In this document: piece after piece, positions 31,016 to 42,672 of the stretch | How positions within the stretch are numbered: position 1 is the stretch's first letter | How the letters are laid out: the number at the start of each line of letters is the position of its first letter | NCBI GenBank assembly: GCA_977006965.1 | Contig: OZ345363.1 | Span: 1,674,001-1,738,000 of the forward strand | Reading direction: 5' to 3' | Source: Phymatolithon calcareum | Taxonomy: Eukaryota; Rhodophyta; Florideophyceae; Hapalidiales | DNA: 64,000 bases | Program-made: the position numbers and the translations under genes | Notes under the pieces: generated by a model | The model's input: the letters and a program-made list of their open reading frames with translations, nothing else | Database searches by the model: none | What the model was told of the DNA's origin: nothing

Positions 31016-31271
31016 CTAGAGTACGTTGTAAGGCGACTAGTTCGATCACCGCGGTAGAGAGATGGATGGGGCTTCTCAGATGCACTGGGTCAGGCTCGGC
31101 AGTATTACAGGATGCGATTTCCTAGACGGCTCCACCCGCTGAACGCACATTACCGGCACAGCTTTATTGCGTTCACTAAAGTTCTGAAGTTCTGGAACCC
31201 AGCGGAGATCGAGATAATGGACATTGAAAACATGGAAAACGAACAGGGAAAAATGCAAGGAAACTCCAGAG

Positions 31272-31523
31272 GAGGGGAAATGTACGTTTTTATTTTAGAA
31301 GCTCCCAGCGCCGGCGCAGGCCAACACCAGAGAATGAAGGACTATACTTCAGAAACATGCAGGCTGGATTAGTACTGAGGTGAGGGACCCATTCCGAGCT
31401 TGCAAGATAAGCTTCGACAGGACGTTGTAGTCTTCTCCGGAAGGGTTATAGCGCAATACGAAGCAGCTCTGGAGTTGGCATGTGCCGGCGTTGAGGGCTT
31501 CTAAAATAAAAACATACAATTTC
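31272..31523. mobile_element. Inverted pair of LINE-C tails
   Basis: 31272-31332 is a minus-strand LINE-C tail and 31440-31523 a plus-strand one (GCCGGCGTTGAGGGCTTCTA, then AAAATAAAAACATACAATTTC). They face outward, separated by about 110 bases. Confidence 0.6.
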
Positions 31524-31625
31524 TGCGAAAACGAGAGCAGCTTCACCTTGCGCTGTATTCATTCCGGGGAAGACTACATTGTATCGCCTCCATCATCACA
31601 CCATCATCTCCTCTTCCATCTCGAT

Positions 31626-31910
31626 TTATAGCATCATTATTATGTCCATCGCTTGTTTCAGTTCCTTTTCTGCTCTGTCATTCATCTGTGGTTGCGTTAG
31701 ATTGAGTTGAAAGGTGATTGCCCAAAGTCTGTGTTTTCTTGACTTGATTTTCCGACCATGCAAACGTCTAACATAGAGAGGCCCTGCCCGGGGCCGTGGG
31801 CCTTTAGCAAAGTTGCCCCAAGCGTCTGCAGGTGCGTTGGTAAGCTCCCATTTTTTCTTCCTCTTGACTTGATTTGGTTTAAGGGGTTTTTCATTCTCGT
31901 TCATTTCCAC
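31626..31910 (-). mobile_element. LINE C-terminal fragment
   Basis: The minus strand encodes KIKSRKHRLWAITFQLN and ELKQAMDIIMML, resembling the SRKHR-type C-terminal module of LINE-C. The preceding LTNAPADAWGNF is LINE-H tail sequence read in a coding frame, so two families have fused here. Confidence 0.5.
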
Positions 31911-32459
31911 AGCGATTTAGCGTTTTTTGACCTTTTCCTTTTCGATCCATGCCCGGTAGATTCCTGGAATTGATGAAGGCTCCAAGTCTCAGCGGATATT
32001 CGAAATTGCTATGTGCTGCCCAATGGTCAGCAAAGTTAGCATTCGACTGGGCTTAAGAGTTCAGTTATCCGTTGAGGCGTGGGGCTTTCATCAATTCCAG
32101 GACTTCATCTCACGCTCAAGCAGCAAATATTCCTTTCGTCCGGTGCTAGTAGGTTTAGAGTCTTTGTTGACGTGTTCGACTGTGGACAGTGCTTTATTTC
32201 TGAATCATCTTCCACTTCGATTACGACAGGGCGTTATTTCTGCTAGGTAATTAGGAAAGCACTTCTTCTCTGCCTGCCGCTCGATATGCGATTTGATTCC
32301 ACACGCAGAAAACGCGGTGGTTCCACAATCCGCGAGTCCAGGTGCACGGCCAAAACATTTGGGCTCTTTTCTTTACCGCTCCTTTGTATTCTTGAGCAAG
32401 CAAGAAACGAAGATTCCAACTACTGAAGCCCTCGTGGATAAACAACGACTTTCCGATAC
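31911..32459. other. No supported gene
   Basis: No family signature on either strand. The plus frame at 32293-32592 overlaps the transposase-like fragment on the other strand and I do not call it. Confidence 0.4.
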
Positions 32460-32840
32460 TCAAAAAGAGATGCTGGAAATGGCAGTTGATACTGTCCAAA
32501 GAAAATGTCCGAAATCAACTACTTTGTCGATGTGGTTTCGTTTCGCCGCGACAAGGTTGTGGATGTTGGGCCACCCGCATGTCTGTGAATAGCGGTCAGT
32601 GTTTCCGCACGAAGAGCAATGACGGGACTTCATTTCAGACGTCAAGTAGGGCTTCTTGCGCTTGCGGCCCGGCTTAGGCACAAGTTCAAATGGCACCAAA
32701 TCATCCTGTACTGGCTGGTCTCGAGGAACTGCAACACGAGTGATACTGCCCTCATGCTGCTTGATCCGCGTTCTCAACATCCATACGTCGCCGAAACTGT
32801 GCTTGTTCCACGGATAGAACGACACCCGATGATGCACCAA
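32460..32840 (-). pseudogene. Possible MULE-type transposase C-terminus
   Basis: A 126-codon minus-strand frame carries the basic stretch KPGRKRKKPYLTSE followed by CSSCGNTDRYSQTC. A basic linker plus CxxCG(x)7C knuckle at the C-terminus is typical of Mutator-like (MULE) transposases. No DDE core is attached; the LINE-A insert at 32870 truncates it. The assignment rests on one short motif. Confidence 0.35.
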
Positions 32841-32869
32841 GCGTCTAGAAGTTTACACAAGTGCAGGTG

Positions 32870-34585
32870 CCCACGCAAGGAAAATTATTGAGACAGCTAT
32901 TGATATGAAGCTGGGCACAGTATTCTCAAACCACTCGTATCAGCTTGGTTCCAAAAGGGGAAGAGCACTGAACTGGCCATCCTAAGAGCTACTGAGCTAT
33001 TAAAAGAGGATCAGAGATGTGTAGCAGTATTGGACCTTAAGGCTGCCTACGACACAGTACCGAGAGTACACTTGGTGACCAGAATGAGACAGGGACTGCC
33101 CAAGGTGATCTGCGCAATTTCCGAGGCGTCCTTGACACCATCATGGGTAGCAACAATTGGTGGTACGAACAGGAACTGGTTTCTAGTGGACAGGGGGGTT
33201 CCACAAGGGTCCCCTCTCAGTCCAAGCCTCTACAACATCTTCATGGATGAATTCGCAGAGCGAATGAGCCGGGCATCAAAAATATGGGCTGAAGTACCGG
33301 CTATCCTCTTCGCAGACGATGTTCTTCTCTGGGAAATTAACCGCTGCACTGCAAGGACTATTGGATTTAGCTACCCAATGGGCACAAGAGCGAGAGATGA
33401 CTTCGAACACTAAGCAGGGGAAAAGCGAAGTCCTCGAATCAGAGGAAACATTGGGCAAGAAATTCAAGCTAGCGAACAAGGTACTAGCACAAGTTTCGGA
33501 GGTCACGTACCTTGGAGTATCCTTAGACCCCGGAGGAGTCACAGATACGTCAATGATGCAACTACTAAAGAAAGCAAGGATGGCCGTGTACAAGTTGCGT
33601 ACACTGGGAGTGTTCAAGAAAGGGATGAGTATACAGAAGTGTATTCAGATATACAAGGCACTAGTACAGCCACGCTGGAAGTACGCAATGCACTTAACGC
33701 CCTGGACAGAAGACGTACAACATGCCGTCAAGGAAGTAGAAGCAACATTCTTCAATCAAGTATTCGGGCCACTGGCCCGAGGAAGGACGGATAGGCTCCG
33801 TCTCCTGTGCCGGATCCAGGCGGCCGCACATCGACGAGAATTTTGGCCTTCAAAATGCTGAGAAGGAACAATGCGAAAGAGCGTATTTATTCAAACAAAG
33901 TGCCCGAAAGAAGAAACAACCATGAATGGCAGTACACGAGGAAAGATATCGCTGTGATGGAGACCAGAGAGCCGTTTGGTGAAGCTGTAAAGTATATCCA
34001 AACAAACCAATCTTCAGAAACACTTCGATCGAAATTTCTGGAAATGGAAGGAGACCGCCTAGAATCGAAGCGGAAAAGAAAGATACCATACGACAAGACA
34101 AGAGAATTGCCAGCAATCTTCAAGCTCCCCAAGGTGAAGCACAAACAACTCGCGCTGCAGTGTGCCTGTGGAAGATTCCCACAGGTGTCAACAACAAGTA
34201 TGACTGAAGAATTCGGCACCAGAGCCAGAGCGCATATGGAGACCCTTGAACGCACGCTAGCAGGGTACGAACTCGAAGGAGAAAAACGAATGGAAACAGA
34301 AAAGGCACTAGATGAGCTCTTACTATTTAGAAAGACACTCATAGAACGCGTGGAAAACGAAGAAGGCCTCTATTAATCCGCAGAATGCAAGGCAGAAAGT
34401 GGTCGAGTCCAAGCACAAAAAATCCCGTAAAGGACTGAGATAGGACTACTTTGAGTCCTGAGTTTTCCCGTCCGCCATACTGGTGGACGTTTCGTGAGCT
34501 GCACGAAGGTAGGTAGCATCAGAGTAAACCTTGCCCATATCTTCAGAAGTCTGTGGGGCTTTTAAATAAACTTGAAAGGAAAAAA
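32870..34585 (+). mobile_element. LINE-A, 5'-truncated, with TSD
   Basis: Flanked by the 13-bp duplication ACAAGTGCAGGTG (32857-32869 and 34586-34598). It contains RT motifs CVAV-type LDLKAAYDTVPR, VDRGVPQGSPLSPSLYNIF and FADDVLLWEIN. A frameshift near 33340 separates the catalytic region from YLGVSLDPGGVTD, and a further frameshift lies near 33845. The C-terminal module KHKQLALQCACGRFPQVST follows, and the tail GGGGCTTTTAAATAAACTTG ends in an A-rich run. Truncated at 5' within the RT domain. Confidence 0.92.
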
Positions 34586-34786
34586 ACAAGTGCAGGTGTA
34601 AGCTGTACGCTGAATACAGATAAGTGTCAGGCGCTCTTTGTTGCGCATCTCCACGAGGTGGGCCTTGCCCATTGCCGTGTTATGGGATATCACGACGTTT
34701 CGACGCCGTCAAAGCTTGATCAAGAGGAGCCGCCCACCTGTAGCACGAGCTCCTTCTTTTCCATGATTTCAGAGTGGTCAGTGGCG

Positions 34787-35020
34787 GATATTTGATGATT
34801 TTATTTTGAGAGCTCCCAAAGCCTCACCTTAGAGAAACGGGGCAGCTCTTGCGATATTGTCTAAGCTAAAGTCCTCTGGCTACTCAAAACGTTCTTGATT
34901 CGCAATTCTCTCCGAACAAGAGCTCATGTGAGTCTCTTGCACTCAAACGCAATTTCTGTACTCATGTCGACTACGATAGAGTACGTTGTGCGACGACTAG
35001 TTCGATCAGCGCGGTAATCC
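34787..35020 (-). mobile_element. LINE-D tail, no piggyBac insertion
   Basis: Matches the LINE-D fragment at 28270-31054 over its full length but has no piggyBac insert. The position of the insert is occupied by a single ATAG at 34976-34979, which makes this the paralogous unoccupied site. Confidence 0.8.
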
Positions 35021-35255
35021 CACACTAAGCACACAAACTGATTTTCTCCAAAGCGGTGCTCGGTGGAATGTCAACCTTAGGCACCTTAAACGTGTTGTTC
35101 TTTCTCCTATGTAAAGTATCTCTGGAAGCTTGACTTCAATTGGAATCTTCAGTGGTTAGTGGGGAGAGTTGTGAGTTGAGCGTAGCAGACGAATGCGGCG
35201 ACCTGCTTACAGTTCGCCGGCGTATTCGAAATAGATGAGTAATAAGTTTGGCTAG

Positions 35256-37837
35256 TGTCTAGTTTACTGAAATTTTTCCTCAATTGAGGGGCACTTTTCC
35301 CTCAATTGAGGTAACGAAAATCATTTAATTTTTGCGCATGAAAGCTACTCACTATCGGGCACATCAAAAGCGTCAAGCCCATGGATGTCTTCCACATGCT
35401 TCGCGAAGCAATTCCTGCCAGTAGACGTGCCGCAAATGAATATTGCGGCACCATCTAGCCTGTTACATGATGAGCACACCAGCGTTGTCTTCTTGACTTT
35501 GCAGACCCTGCAGTTCTTTTGCGAAGCAAAATTAGTAATCATGCCATCCGCAGTCTTCCTTTTCTTTCTCGTGGGGGTTAAGTGGGTTCCAACACGGCTC
35601 CCGGAGACAAAAGTACGTTCAGGAGTGGTTGAGCGGCGACGAGTATTACGCGAATCGAACGAGTTATCGATGAGTTGCTCGGCCAGCACTTCATAATACC
35701 TTCGTTGCGTCATGTGATCCTGATACTCTGCATGCGCACCGGAGAATAAAAGCCAGCTGCCAACCACACAAATCGCCAAAAGAGATGTGTTAACGCGGAA
35801 CGACCAGTCCAGGGTGTTGACTTTCTTCTCAAGATCCAAACTTTCTTGGCGGCACCGATTGTGCTTGTCGATTTGCGCACACGCAGATTAGTACGTCTCA
35901 CATACCTCGGGCTGGGGCACGGACAGCTCAACACGAGACGGTCCTTCTTCAAGCTGACGCCAACGCACACGATTGTGCGGTTTGCCTTCCAGTGTCGTAG
36001 AGGTAGACGAAATAAAATAGCGGCGATCCCGGTCAACCCAAAGAGCCGCCATCATTAACGGCTCACCGTTCAAGAATTTTCGAACGAGAGAAACACATTG
36101 ACCTCTTTCTGAAATCTCAATTCTTGATAGGTAGTCCATGGGATACTTCTTAGTCGCCGTTTTGATGATACCAACGAATTTTAGGCCCAAACGAAGAAGC
36201 ATCTCTGCAGATTCAACACTCGCAAAGTAAGAATCCGCGCAGACAATGCGCCTTGTGCCAGAGTATGCGGCAACAAGACGGCGTAAAACTGCTGTACCAT
36301 GGGCCATTTCGCCTCCGAAATCCTTTTTCTTCTCGTCTTCTGCGGTTGTAACGAGCTCGAGATGCAGCATTATCCCACTTCTTCCACATGCAGAGTTCTG
36401 TATCTCGCAACCGTTCTTCGGCTTACGGTTAATCGCAATGTACTGAGGTAGTCCGACATCAAGCCAATGAACTCCGTTGCCATACCAGCGAGATATGGAC
36501 TCATCAACGCAAATGAGGTCCGACGGCGACACATTGCGCTTTCGGTGCTCGTTTATGGCATCGACAAAATCTTGAACGAGCGCCCAGCGGTACTGCGCAG
36601 AAGACATGCTGCCTCTTTCACTAGGCTGTATGCTGAATGTAACGCACCGAAGGTATGCGGTGAACCTGTCTCTAGACATCCCAGTGTTTGAAAAACCAGG
36701 AGCCGGAATGTATTTGTTCTGCCTGGTAGTCTGCCATAGATCTGTCTTAGCGCCGAACTCAAATCTTGTCATGAGGACGAGGATTCCGAAAAACGTAATC
36801 AGCTCTGTGACCGTAGTCTCTTTTCGCGCGATTCGTTTCAGCTTCGCGGACGTCCATGCTGCTATTTTTCGAAGGTGACCTTGCGGAAAATGTTCATAAA
36901 GCAATCATAGGGCGTGTGATGCCCAATACCACCATTTTCCGATATAAAATCTCCATCTGGAGTGCGAACTGTCCAGAACTGACGTGGAATTCGTCCCCCA
37001 ATCGGGCATAGAACTTGTCGCTCGTACCTTGGCACCCCATGAGCAATAACGTTGGGTTCGCAGCCGGGTGTGATGACATCTACTTCCTCTTGCGACACCT
37101 GGTGCCAAGAGCCTTGCATGGCGTAGGCGAGAGTGCCTGGTATAGGGCGTCCATAGCTTCTGAGGGTTGTATCGAAGCTTGTGTGCCGTTTTGGAGAGCT
37201 TGTGGTTGCGACTGGGGACAATAAACTGGCATTTGGCGAAGAAGACGGACGACCACGAGTACTGTAAGCCGTGTTTTGTGGTGCAGAGTTCTGCGTGCTG
37301 GGACTTGATACAAGCATTCGAGAGGACGGAGAACCTTCGTCAACCTTTCCTGCCTTGATGTTAACAATCTTGAGTGTCTTAATCTTAGTTTTCTCAGTCG
37401 GTTTCTGAACTAGGACCCATTTCACGCGAAGCGATGTGCTTGCGCGACCATTGATTTGATTCAATAGTACCTGCAGAACTGTGCCGTTCACCTTTTTTGA
37501 CTTGGAAAAGGCTCCATAGAGCCTGCAACACTCTGCGAGACTGGTCACTGATGTTGTCTTAGTGTGTACGGACGCGCCGACCACTCGGCGCGGGTCTTTT
37601 TCTCGTGACATGGCAGGTCCGCTTCTTCTAACTGAAAATTGTAATTTCGTTCCTACCGCCGAACGACGCTCATTTAAGGCCGTAGTTTGGGTACTACTCA
37701 GGCAGAACACAAGCCCGCCTTCCCAAAGTTGGCGCGAACTTTCTGTTTCGCATTCTTTCTACATACTTTTTTGAGCTTTCAAAAAGCCCCTCAATTGAGG
37801 GACTTATCCTCAATTGAGGTGGTTAGTAAACTAGACA
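35256..37837 (-). mobile_element. piggyBac-like element 2
   Basis: The 2582-bp element has 13-bp terminal inverted repeats TGTCTAGTTTACT matching exactly at both ends. It is flanked by CTAG at 35252-35255 and 37838-37841; the latter is shared with element 3. Subterminal CCTCAATTGAGG palindromes lie inside both ends. Confidence 0.9.
35345..37611 (-). pseudogene. piggyBac transposase 2, two lesions
   Basis: Same domain order as copy 1: N-terminal MSREKDPRRVVG block from the ATG at 37611, linker, DDE core with VDESIS and CADSYFASV, then QIDKHNRCRQ, and a C-terminal Cys/His finger ending DAFDVPDSE. There are two visible defects: a frameshift near 36895 (after the DCFMNIF region) and a nonsense codon near 35886, where copy 1 has a second Tyr in ETYYSACAQ. 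The frame resumes after both. It is inactive as written. Confidence 0.88.
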
Positions 37838-37841
37838 CTAG

Positions 37842-40362
37842 TGTCTATGTGACGGGAATTTTCCCTCAATTGAAGGAATGAGAATCATTTAATTTTTGGA
37901 CGTGAAAGCTATTCACTATCAGGCTCGTCAGAATCATCAAGCACATGGACGTGTTCAACATCCTGAGCACAACTGTTTCTGCAAGTTGATGTGCCACATA
38001 TGTAGACGGCGGCGCCATCAAGCCTATTACATGACGAGCACACGAGGGTCTTTTTCTTGACTTGACAGACTCTGCAGTTGTTCTGCACAGCAAAAGTAGT
38101 CATCATGCCAGCTGAAGTCTTCCTTTTCTTCTTCGCGGGTGTCAAGTGGGTTCCAACACCACTTCCGGAGGCATATTTACGTTTTGGGCTGACTAAACGT
38201 TGACAAACATTGCGCGAATCAAATGAGTTGTCGATGAGTTCTTCCGGCAGTGTTTCATATTACCTTCGCTGCGTCAAGTGGTCTTGAGATTCTTGATGTG
38301 CGCCAGAAAACAAAAGCCAGCTATTAACGATGCAAATCGCCAGAAGAGATGTGTTAACACGAAAGGACCAGACTTGAGTACGAGCTTTCTTCTCCATGTC
38401 CAAACTCTCTTGACGGCATCGATTATGTCTGTCAATTTAAGCACAGGCCGAATAGTACGTCTCGAGACTGAAAGGTCAACACGTGAAGCTCCATCTTCGA
38501 GCTGATGCCATGCACACGCTTGTAAGGTTTCCCTTGCATAGTGGTTGACGTAGTCGAAAAAAATAACGGCGATCTCGGTCAAACCACATCGCCGTCATCA
38601 TTGAGGGGTCACCGGTCAACGATTTTCGAACCATAGAAACGCACTGAGCCCTTTCTGAGAGCTCAACTTGTGATAGGTACTCCATTGGATACTTCGTCGT
38701 CCCAGTTTTGATGACCTCTATGAGCTTCAGGCCCAGTCGGAGAAGCATTTCTGCAGATTCGACGCTCGCAAAGTATGAATCTGCACAGACAATCCTTCTT
38801 GTACCGGAGTATGCGGCGACAAGACGGCGCAGAACAGCTGCACCATGGGCAGTTTCATCCTCGAATTCTTTTTGTTTCTCGTCCTCTGCAGTGGTTCCAG
38901 CTCAAGATGCAACATTATCCCGCTTCATCCGCACGCCGAATTTTGTATTTCTCAAACGCTATCCGGTTTGCGGTCTATAGCGATGTATTGCGGCAACCCG
39001 ATGTCGATCCAATGCCCTCCGTTTACATACCAACGAGAAATAGACTTGTCAACGCAAATAAGATCTGACGGAGATACGGTACGCTTTCTGTGATCGTTAA
39101 TTGCATCGACAAAATCCTGAACGACCGCCCACCGGTGCTGCGCGGACGACATAGTGCCTTGCTCACTTGGTTGCACGCTGAACGTCATGTTCCGGAGGTA
39201 CTCGGAGAACCTATCTCTGTTCATCCCAGTGTTTGAAATGAAGGAGCTGGGATATACTTGTTCGGCCTGGTAGACATCCATAAGTTCCTTTTTGCGCCGA
39301 ACTCAAATCTTGTCATGAGAACCAGTATTCCAGAAAACTTAACAAGCTCTGTCACGGTAGTCTCCTTTCTTCCGATTCATTTCAGCTTAGCGGACGTCCA
39401 AGAAACAATTTTTCGGAGCTGCATTTGGGGGAACATTGTCATGAAGCAGTCATACGGCGTGTGTAAACCGATGCCACAGTTTTCGGAAATAATATCTCCG
39501 CCTCTAGTTGGAATATTCCAGAACTGACGGGGAATTCTTCCTCCAATTGGACATAGAACCTGGCGCACGAACCATGGCATTCCATTAACAAAAGCGCTTG
39601 GCGCAGGGTCTGGCGGAATGACATCAAGCACTTCTTGCGAGTCTTGGTCCCAAGAACCTTGCAGAGCGTAGGCGAGAGAGCTCTTCATAGGGCGTTCAGA
39701 GCTTCTCTTACCTGCGTCGAGGTTTGTGGGTCCTTCTCGTGTGCTTGCGGTTGACATTGGAACCGAGAACTCGGCGTTTGGCGAAGAAGATGTTCGACCA
39801 CGAGTACTGTAAGCCGGCGTTCGAGGTAGAGAATTTTGCCTGCTGGGACTCGATACAACCATTCGAGAGGAACGAGAGTCTTCGTCTGCCTTCCCTCCCT
39901 TGACGTTAATAATCTTGCCAGTCTTAATCTTAGTCTTCTGAATCGGTTTCTGAACAAGAACCCATTTCACGCGAAGGGACGTGCTCGATCGACTCTTGAT
40001 ATCATCGACGAGTACTTCTTGAACGGTGCCGTTCACCTTTTTTGACTTGGAAAACGCTCCATATAGTCGGCAGCACTCTGCTAGACTTGTCACCGAGGTT
40101 GCTTTGGTGTGTACGGCTGCACCGACCACTCGGCGCGGATGATTTTCTCGAGGCATGGTAGATGTATTTTTTGTGAGTGATCAGCTGATTTTCGTTCCTA
40201 CCGGCGAACGACGCAGTTTTAAGGTAGTAAAAGGGGTACTACCCACAAGGAACAAAAGCCCACCTTTCTGAATCTGGCGCTAAAAAACTGTTCCGCATTC
40301 TTTTTTAACCTTTCTTGAGGTTTTAAATCCACACTCAATTGAGGGTGTTCGTCACATAGACA
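37842..40362 (-). mobile_element. piggyBac-like element 3
   Basis: The 2521-bp element has 13-bp terminal inverted repeats TGTCTATGTGACG at both ends. It is flanked by CTAG at 37838-37841 (shared with element 2) and 40363-40366. CAATTG-centred palindromes lie near both ends (about 37863 and 40335). Confidence 0.9.
37909..40156 (-). pseudogene. piggyBac transposase 3, several lesions
   Basis: The most degraded of the three. The N-terminal block from the ATG at 40156 runs through GIGLHTPYDCFMTMFPQ to about 39377. The DDE core is broken by a stop and frameshifts near 39375, 39275 and 38905; the last includes a TGA where copies 1 and 2 have Arg in GRSGI. VDKSIS replaces VDESIS. The region after CADSYFAS-like sequence shifts again near 38480, and the Cys/His finger survives at 38145-37909. 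The three copies are paralogs of different subfamilies rather than one recent burst. Confidence 0.85.
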
Positions 40363-40435
40363 CTAGGGATGATCATGTAGTGAATGTTTTCCCATTTGGT
40401 GGCCATGTAGACAATTTCCTCAATTTTTATGACAG

Positions 40436-40622
40436 TGTTACGAACGCTTCTGCTGACGCTTGTGGAAACACTTCTGACGAGTTACGAGAACTCTGTCGGA
40501 ACATAAAAGCTCCATTTCTCTAAGAGTGGGATAGTGAGCAAAACTCCAAAACCTATCTCTGGTCTCACAGAAGAGATCTCGAGGGGAAAATCATATCGCT
40601 TCTATTACCACACCGTCTCTAA
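40436..40622 (-). repeat. LINE-H-type 3' UTR fragment
   Basis: Closely similar to 4-200, including GATCTCGAGGGG and an end at CACCGTCTCT. No coding region attached. Confidence 0.6.
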
Positions 40623-40964
40623 GGACCTTCTCTTGATCACATCTTTGATGCGTAACCCCCGGATCAGTTTTACCACTTGACCAGGTGGATACGTAGTCGA
40701 CTACTCATGTTCCGCCAAAGAAGGCCAAAGCACTTTTGCAAAACATTGGCCATCGGTAAGAACACATACAAGAATCACAGGCAGTAACAGGATTGCCCGC
40801 TATTTTCGCACTTTGTTTGAGTACTTTGCTCAGTGTTAGAATGCGAGAATTTGCGCTTTCTGCAATAGTGGAGAAGTAGAAATCGCATGCTAACGCAACA
40901 CGAGCGGGAATGGGCGCAACGCCAGCGCCGAACTCCTGGCAGCCGAAGAAATTGTGGCATAGCC

Positions 40965-41239
40965 GCGGAGCAGTGTTTACAGTCCCAGACCGAAAGACCG
41001 CTCGGCGGGCCGACTGTCAATTCTCCACAGGCCAATCTCAGCAAAGGCCGACGATGCGGGAAAACTGGCGACAGCGGGAAGGGTCATTGGGGAAAGTAAT
41101 ACGGAGCACCCGGCGGACATGGAAATATGGACAGATGGCAGCGTTGGTGCAATACCGGAAACAGCTCTGCTGTCCGTAAAAATCAGAAACTTAGAATTGC
41201 AACTTGTTGCCAACTGGCGAAAGTTGCCCCCACTCGACT
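40965..41239 (+). pseudogene. Possible LINE RNase H fragment
   Basis: One plus frame reads SAKADDAGKLATAGRV and then MEIWTDGSVGA before a stop at 41239. TDGS after a hydrophobic strand is the first catalytic motif of retroelement RNase H, but nothing downstream supports the rest of the domain. The opposite strand is also open here. Confidence 0.25.
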
Positions 41240-42672
41240 GAGTAAGGATTTTTGTTGAGAAACTGTTTGGTAGTTTCTCCTTTATTGCTTGCTTAACTTT
41301 TTCTTCTCGGGAAGACATAGTGTTTGCTTATATACTACTTTAAACACTATCATACTGAGGAGCAAAACCTGTCTAAAAGCTTCCCCAGATATTTCTACTA
41401 ACATCGACAAGGTTCTAGACACCACTATGTAAGAATTCTAGAATCACTAAGTAAATTCTAGAAATTACAAGAATAATTCTTCAGGCTCTATTTGGACAGG
41501 ATAAGCCTTAACGGATCGAGACATTGATCTATTTAACTAATTTAAACTATAGTCCAGTAGTATCCCAACAACTGTACAAATTGATCTAAAGTACTCTGAA
41601 TACTGTATTAGAGTTGTGTACTAGAGTGTAAACCATGTGGTGTTATGTACACTTTTTACTTAAGTACAATTGTTATAGACAATCCAAATTGTTAGTATTA
41701 TCATTGTACAAAAGTTAAAAGGATAATAAGTATGTTCCGTAGAAGAAACTTGATATTTGTAAGCAAGACTTTCGCGGCTGTCATACGTGTCAATCGAGCA
41801 TGTAGCGGTCATTAGAATCGTGGAACTGTTGGAATTGCTCTCGTATGGACTTTGGTTGCTAATCGCGGTTCCCCGCGCTTGTCGTCGCGACAATTTTCTC
41901 GTGGCGTCTGTGCAGGTGGCATACGCGAGGTGGCGTGTGGACGGCCGCGGGTATGCGGGGCTGCGCAAGGCGGACGGATACAGTGAATTGGGCGTGGTGG
42001 TCTGAGGAGCATTGGGCGCAGATATGGAGAATCTTTCAAGAGGCGATGCTAGCCCTCACGGCCGTGGCGCGATGGCGACGTGAGTTTCACGGTCGTGTAC
42101 AAGAGTAATTAATGGGCAGCACGCGTGTCGACCGCGCCCGCCAGTGGCCCTGAATTGGGTACCGGAAGGGGATTTCCGGTTGGTGCTCCGTTGCGCACGG
42201 GATGTTTTAAGCACATGTTTGTCGCTCTGGTGCGGTCGCTGTGCGCTCACGCGACCGCTGCCCTTCCCCTGAAGGATGCCGAGGGAATTCTACGCTTGTC
42301 GTGGGTGTGGAAGATATTTAAGCGTGGACCATGGACGTGTTTGAACAAGGAAGAAGGGACCTGGGGGTGTTGGTTCTACAGCTGTTCTATCGATCTGTGT
42401 TGGTCGGTTGCTGTTGTTTTGTTTATCGATCTGTGCCGGTCGGTTGTTGTTGGGAAGTGGTATCGGGCTTCTCGCTCACATGTCCTGTATTCGAAAGTGT
42501 GACATACGAAACATACATAGAAGTAAAGAAAATATAATATTAGGATCCGGTAGTGTTCATATCACGAGATAAACACGAGCTTCTGTTTAAAAGAAACTCC
42601 ATACGTACATACAAATGTTAGAAATACAAAAATGGGGGTTTTAGACTAAAAACCGATAGTTAGAGAGAAGTA
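41240..42672. other. No supported gene; short direct repeat
   Basis: 41320-41780 is AT-rich with no gene. 41787-42502 has GC-richer frames with no recognisable family. At 42386-42455 two imperfect copies of an approximately 32-base unit containing ATCGATCTGTG and GGTCGGTTG lie in tandem. Confidence 0.4.

Larger units (their letters stand above)
28270..31054 (-). mobile_element. LINE-D tail split by piggyBac-1
   Basis: The 17-bp duplication TAGAGAGATGGATGGGG flanks this insert (28253-28269 and 31055-31071). Net LINE sequence is 28270-28463 plus 31020-31054, a 5'-truncated LINE-D on the minus strand with the QETHRSSCWERITNQERFEQ C-terminal peptide. A piggyBac-like element lies inside it. Paralogous LINE-D copies at 34787 and 45008 lack that insertion. 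Confidence 0.85.

Noticed and set aside
38900-38940. TGA in piggyBac-3 as a selenocysteine codon
   Set aside because: The position is Arg in the other two copies and the copy carries several other lesions, so it is a simple nonsense mutation.
42386-42455. Minisatellite
   Set aside because: Only two imperfect copies; too short to be more than a local duplication.
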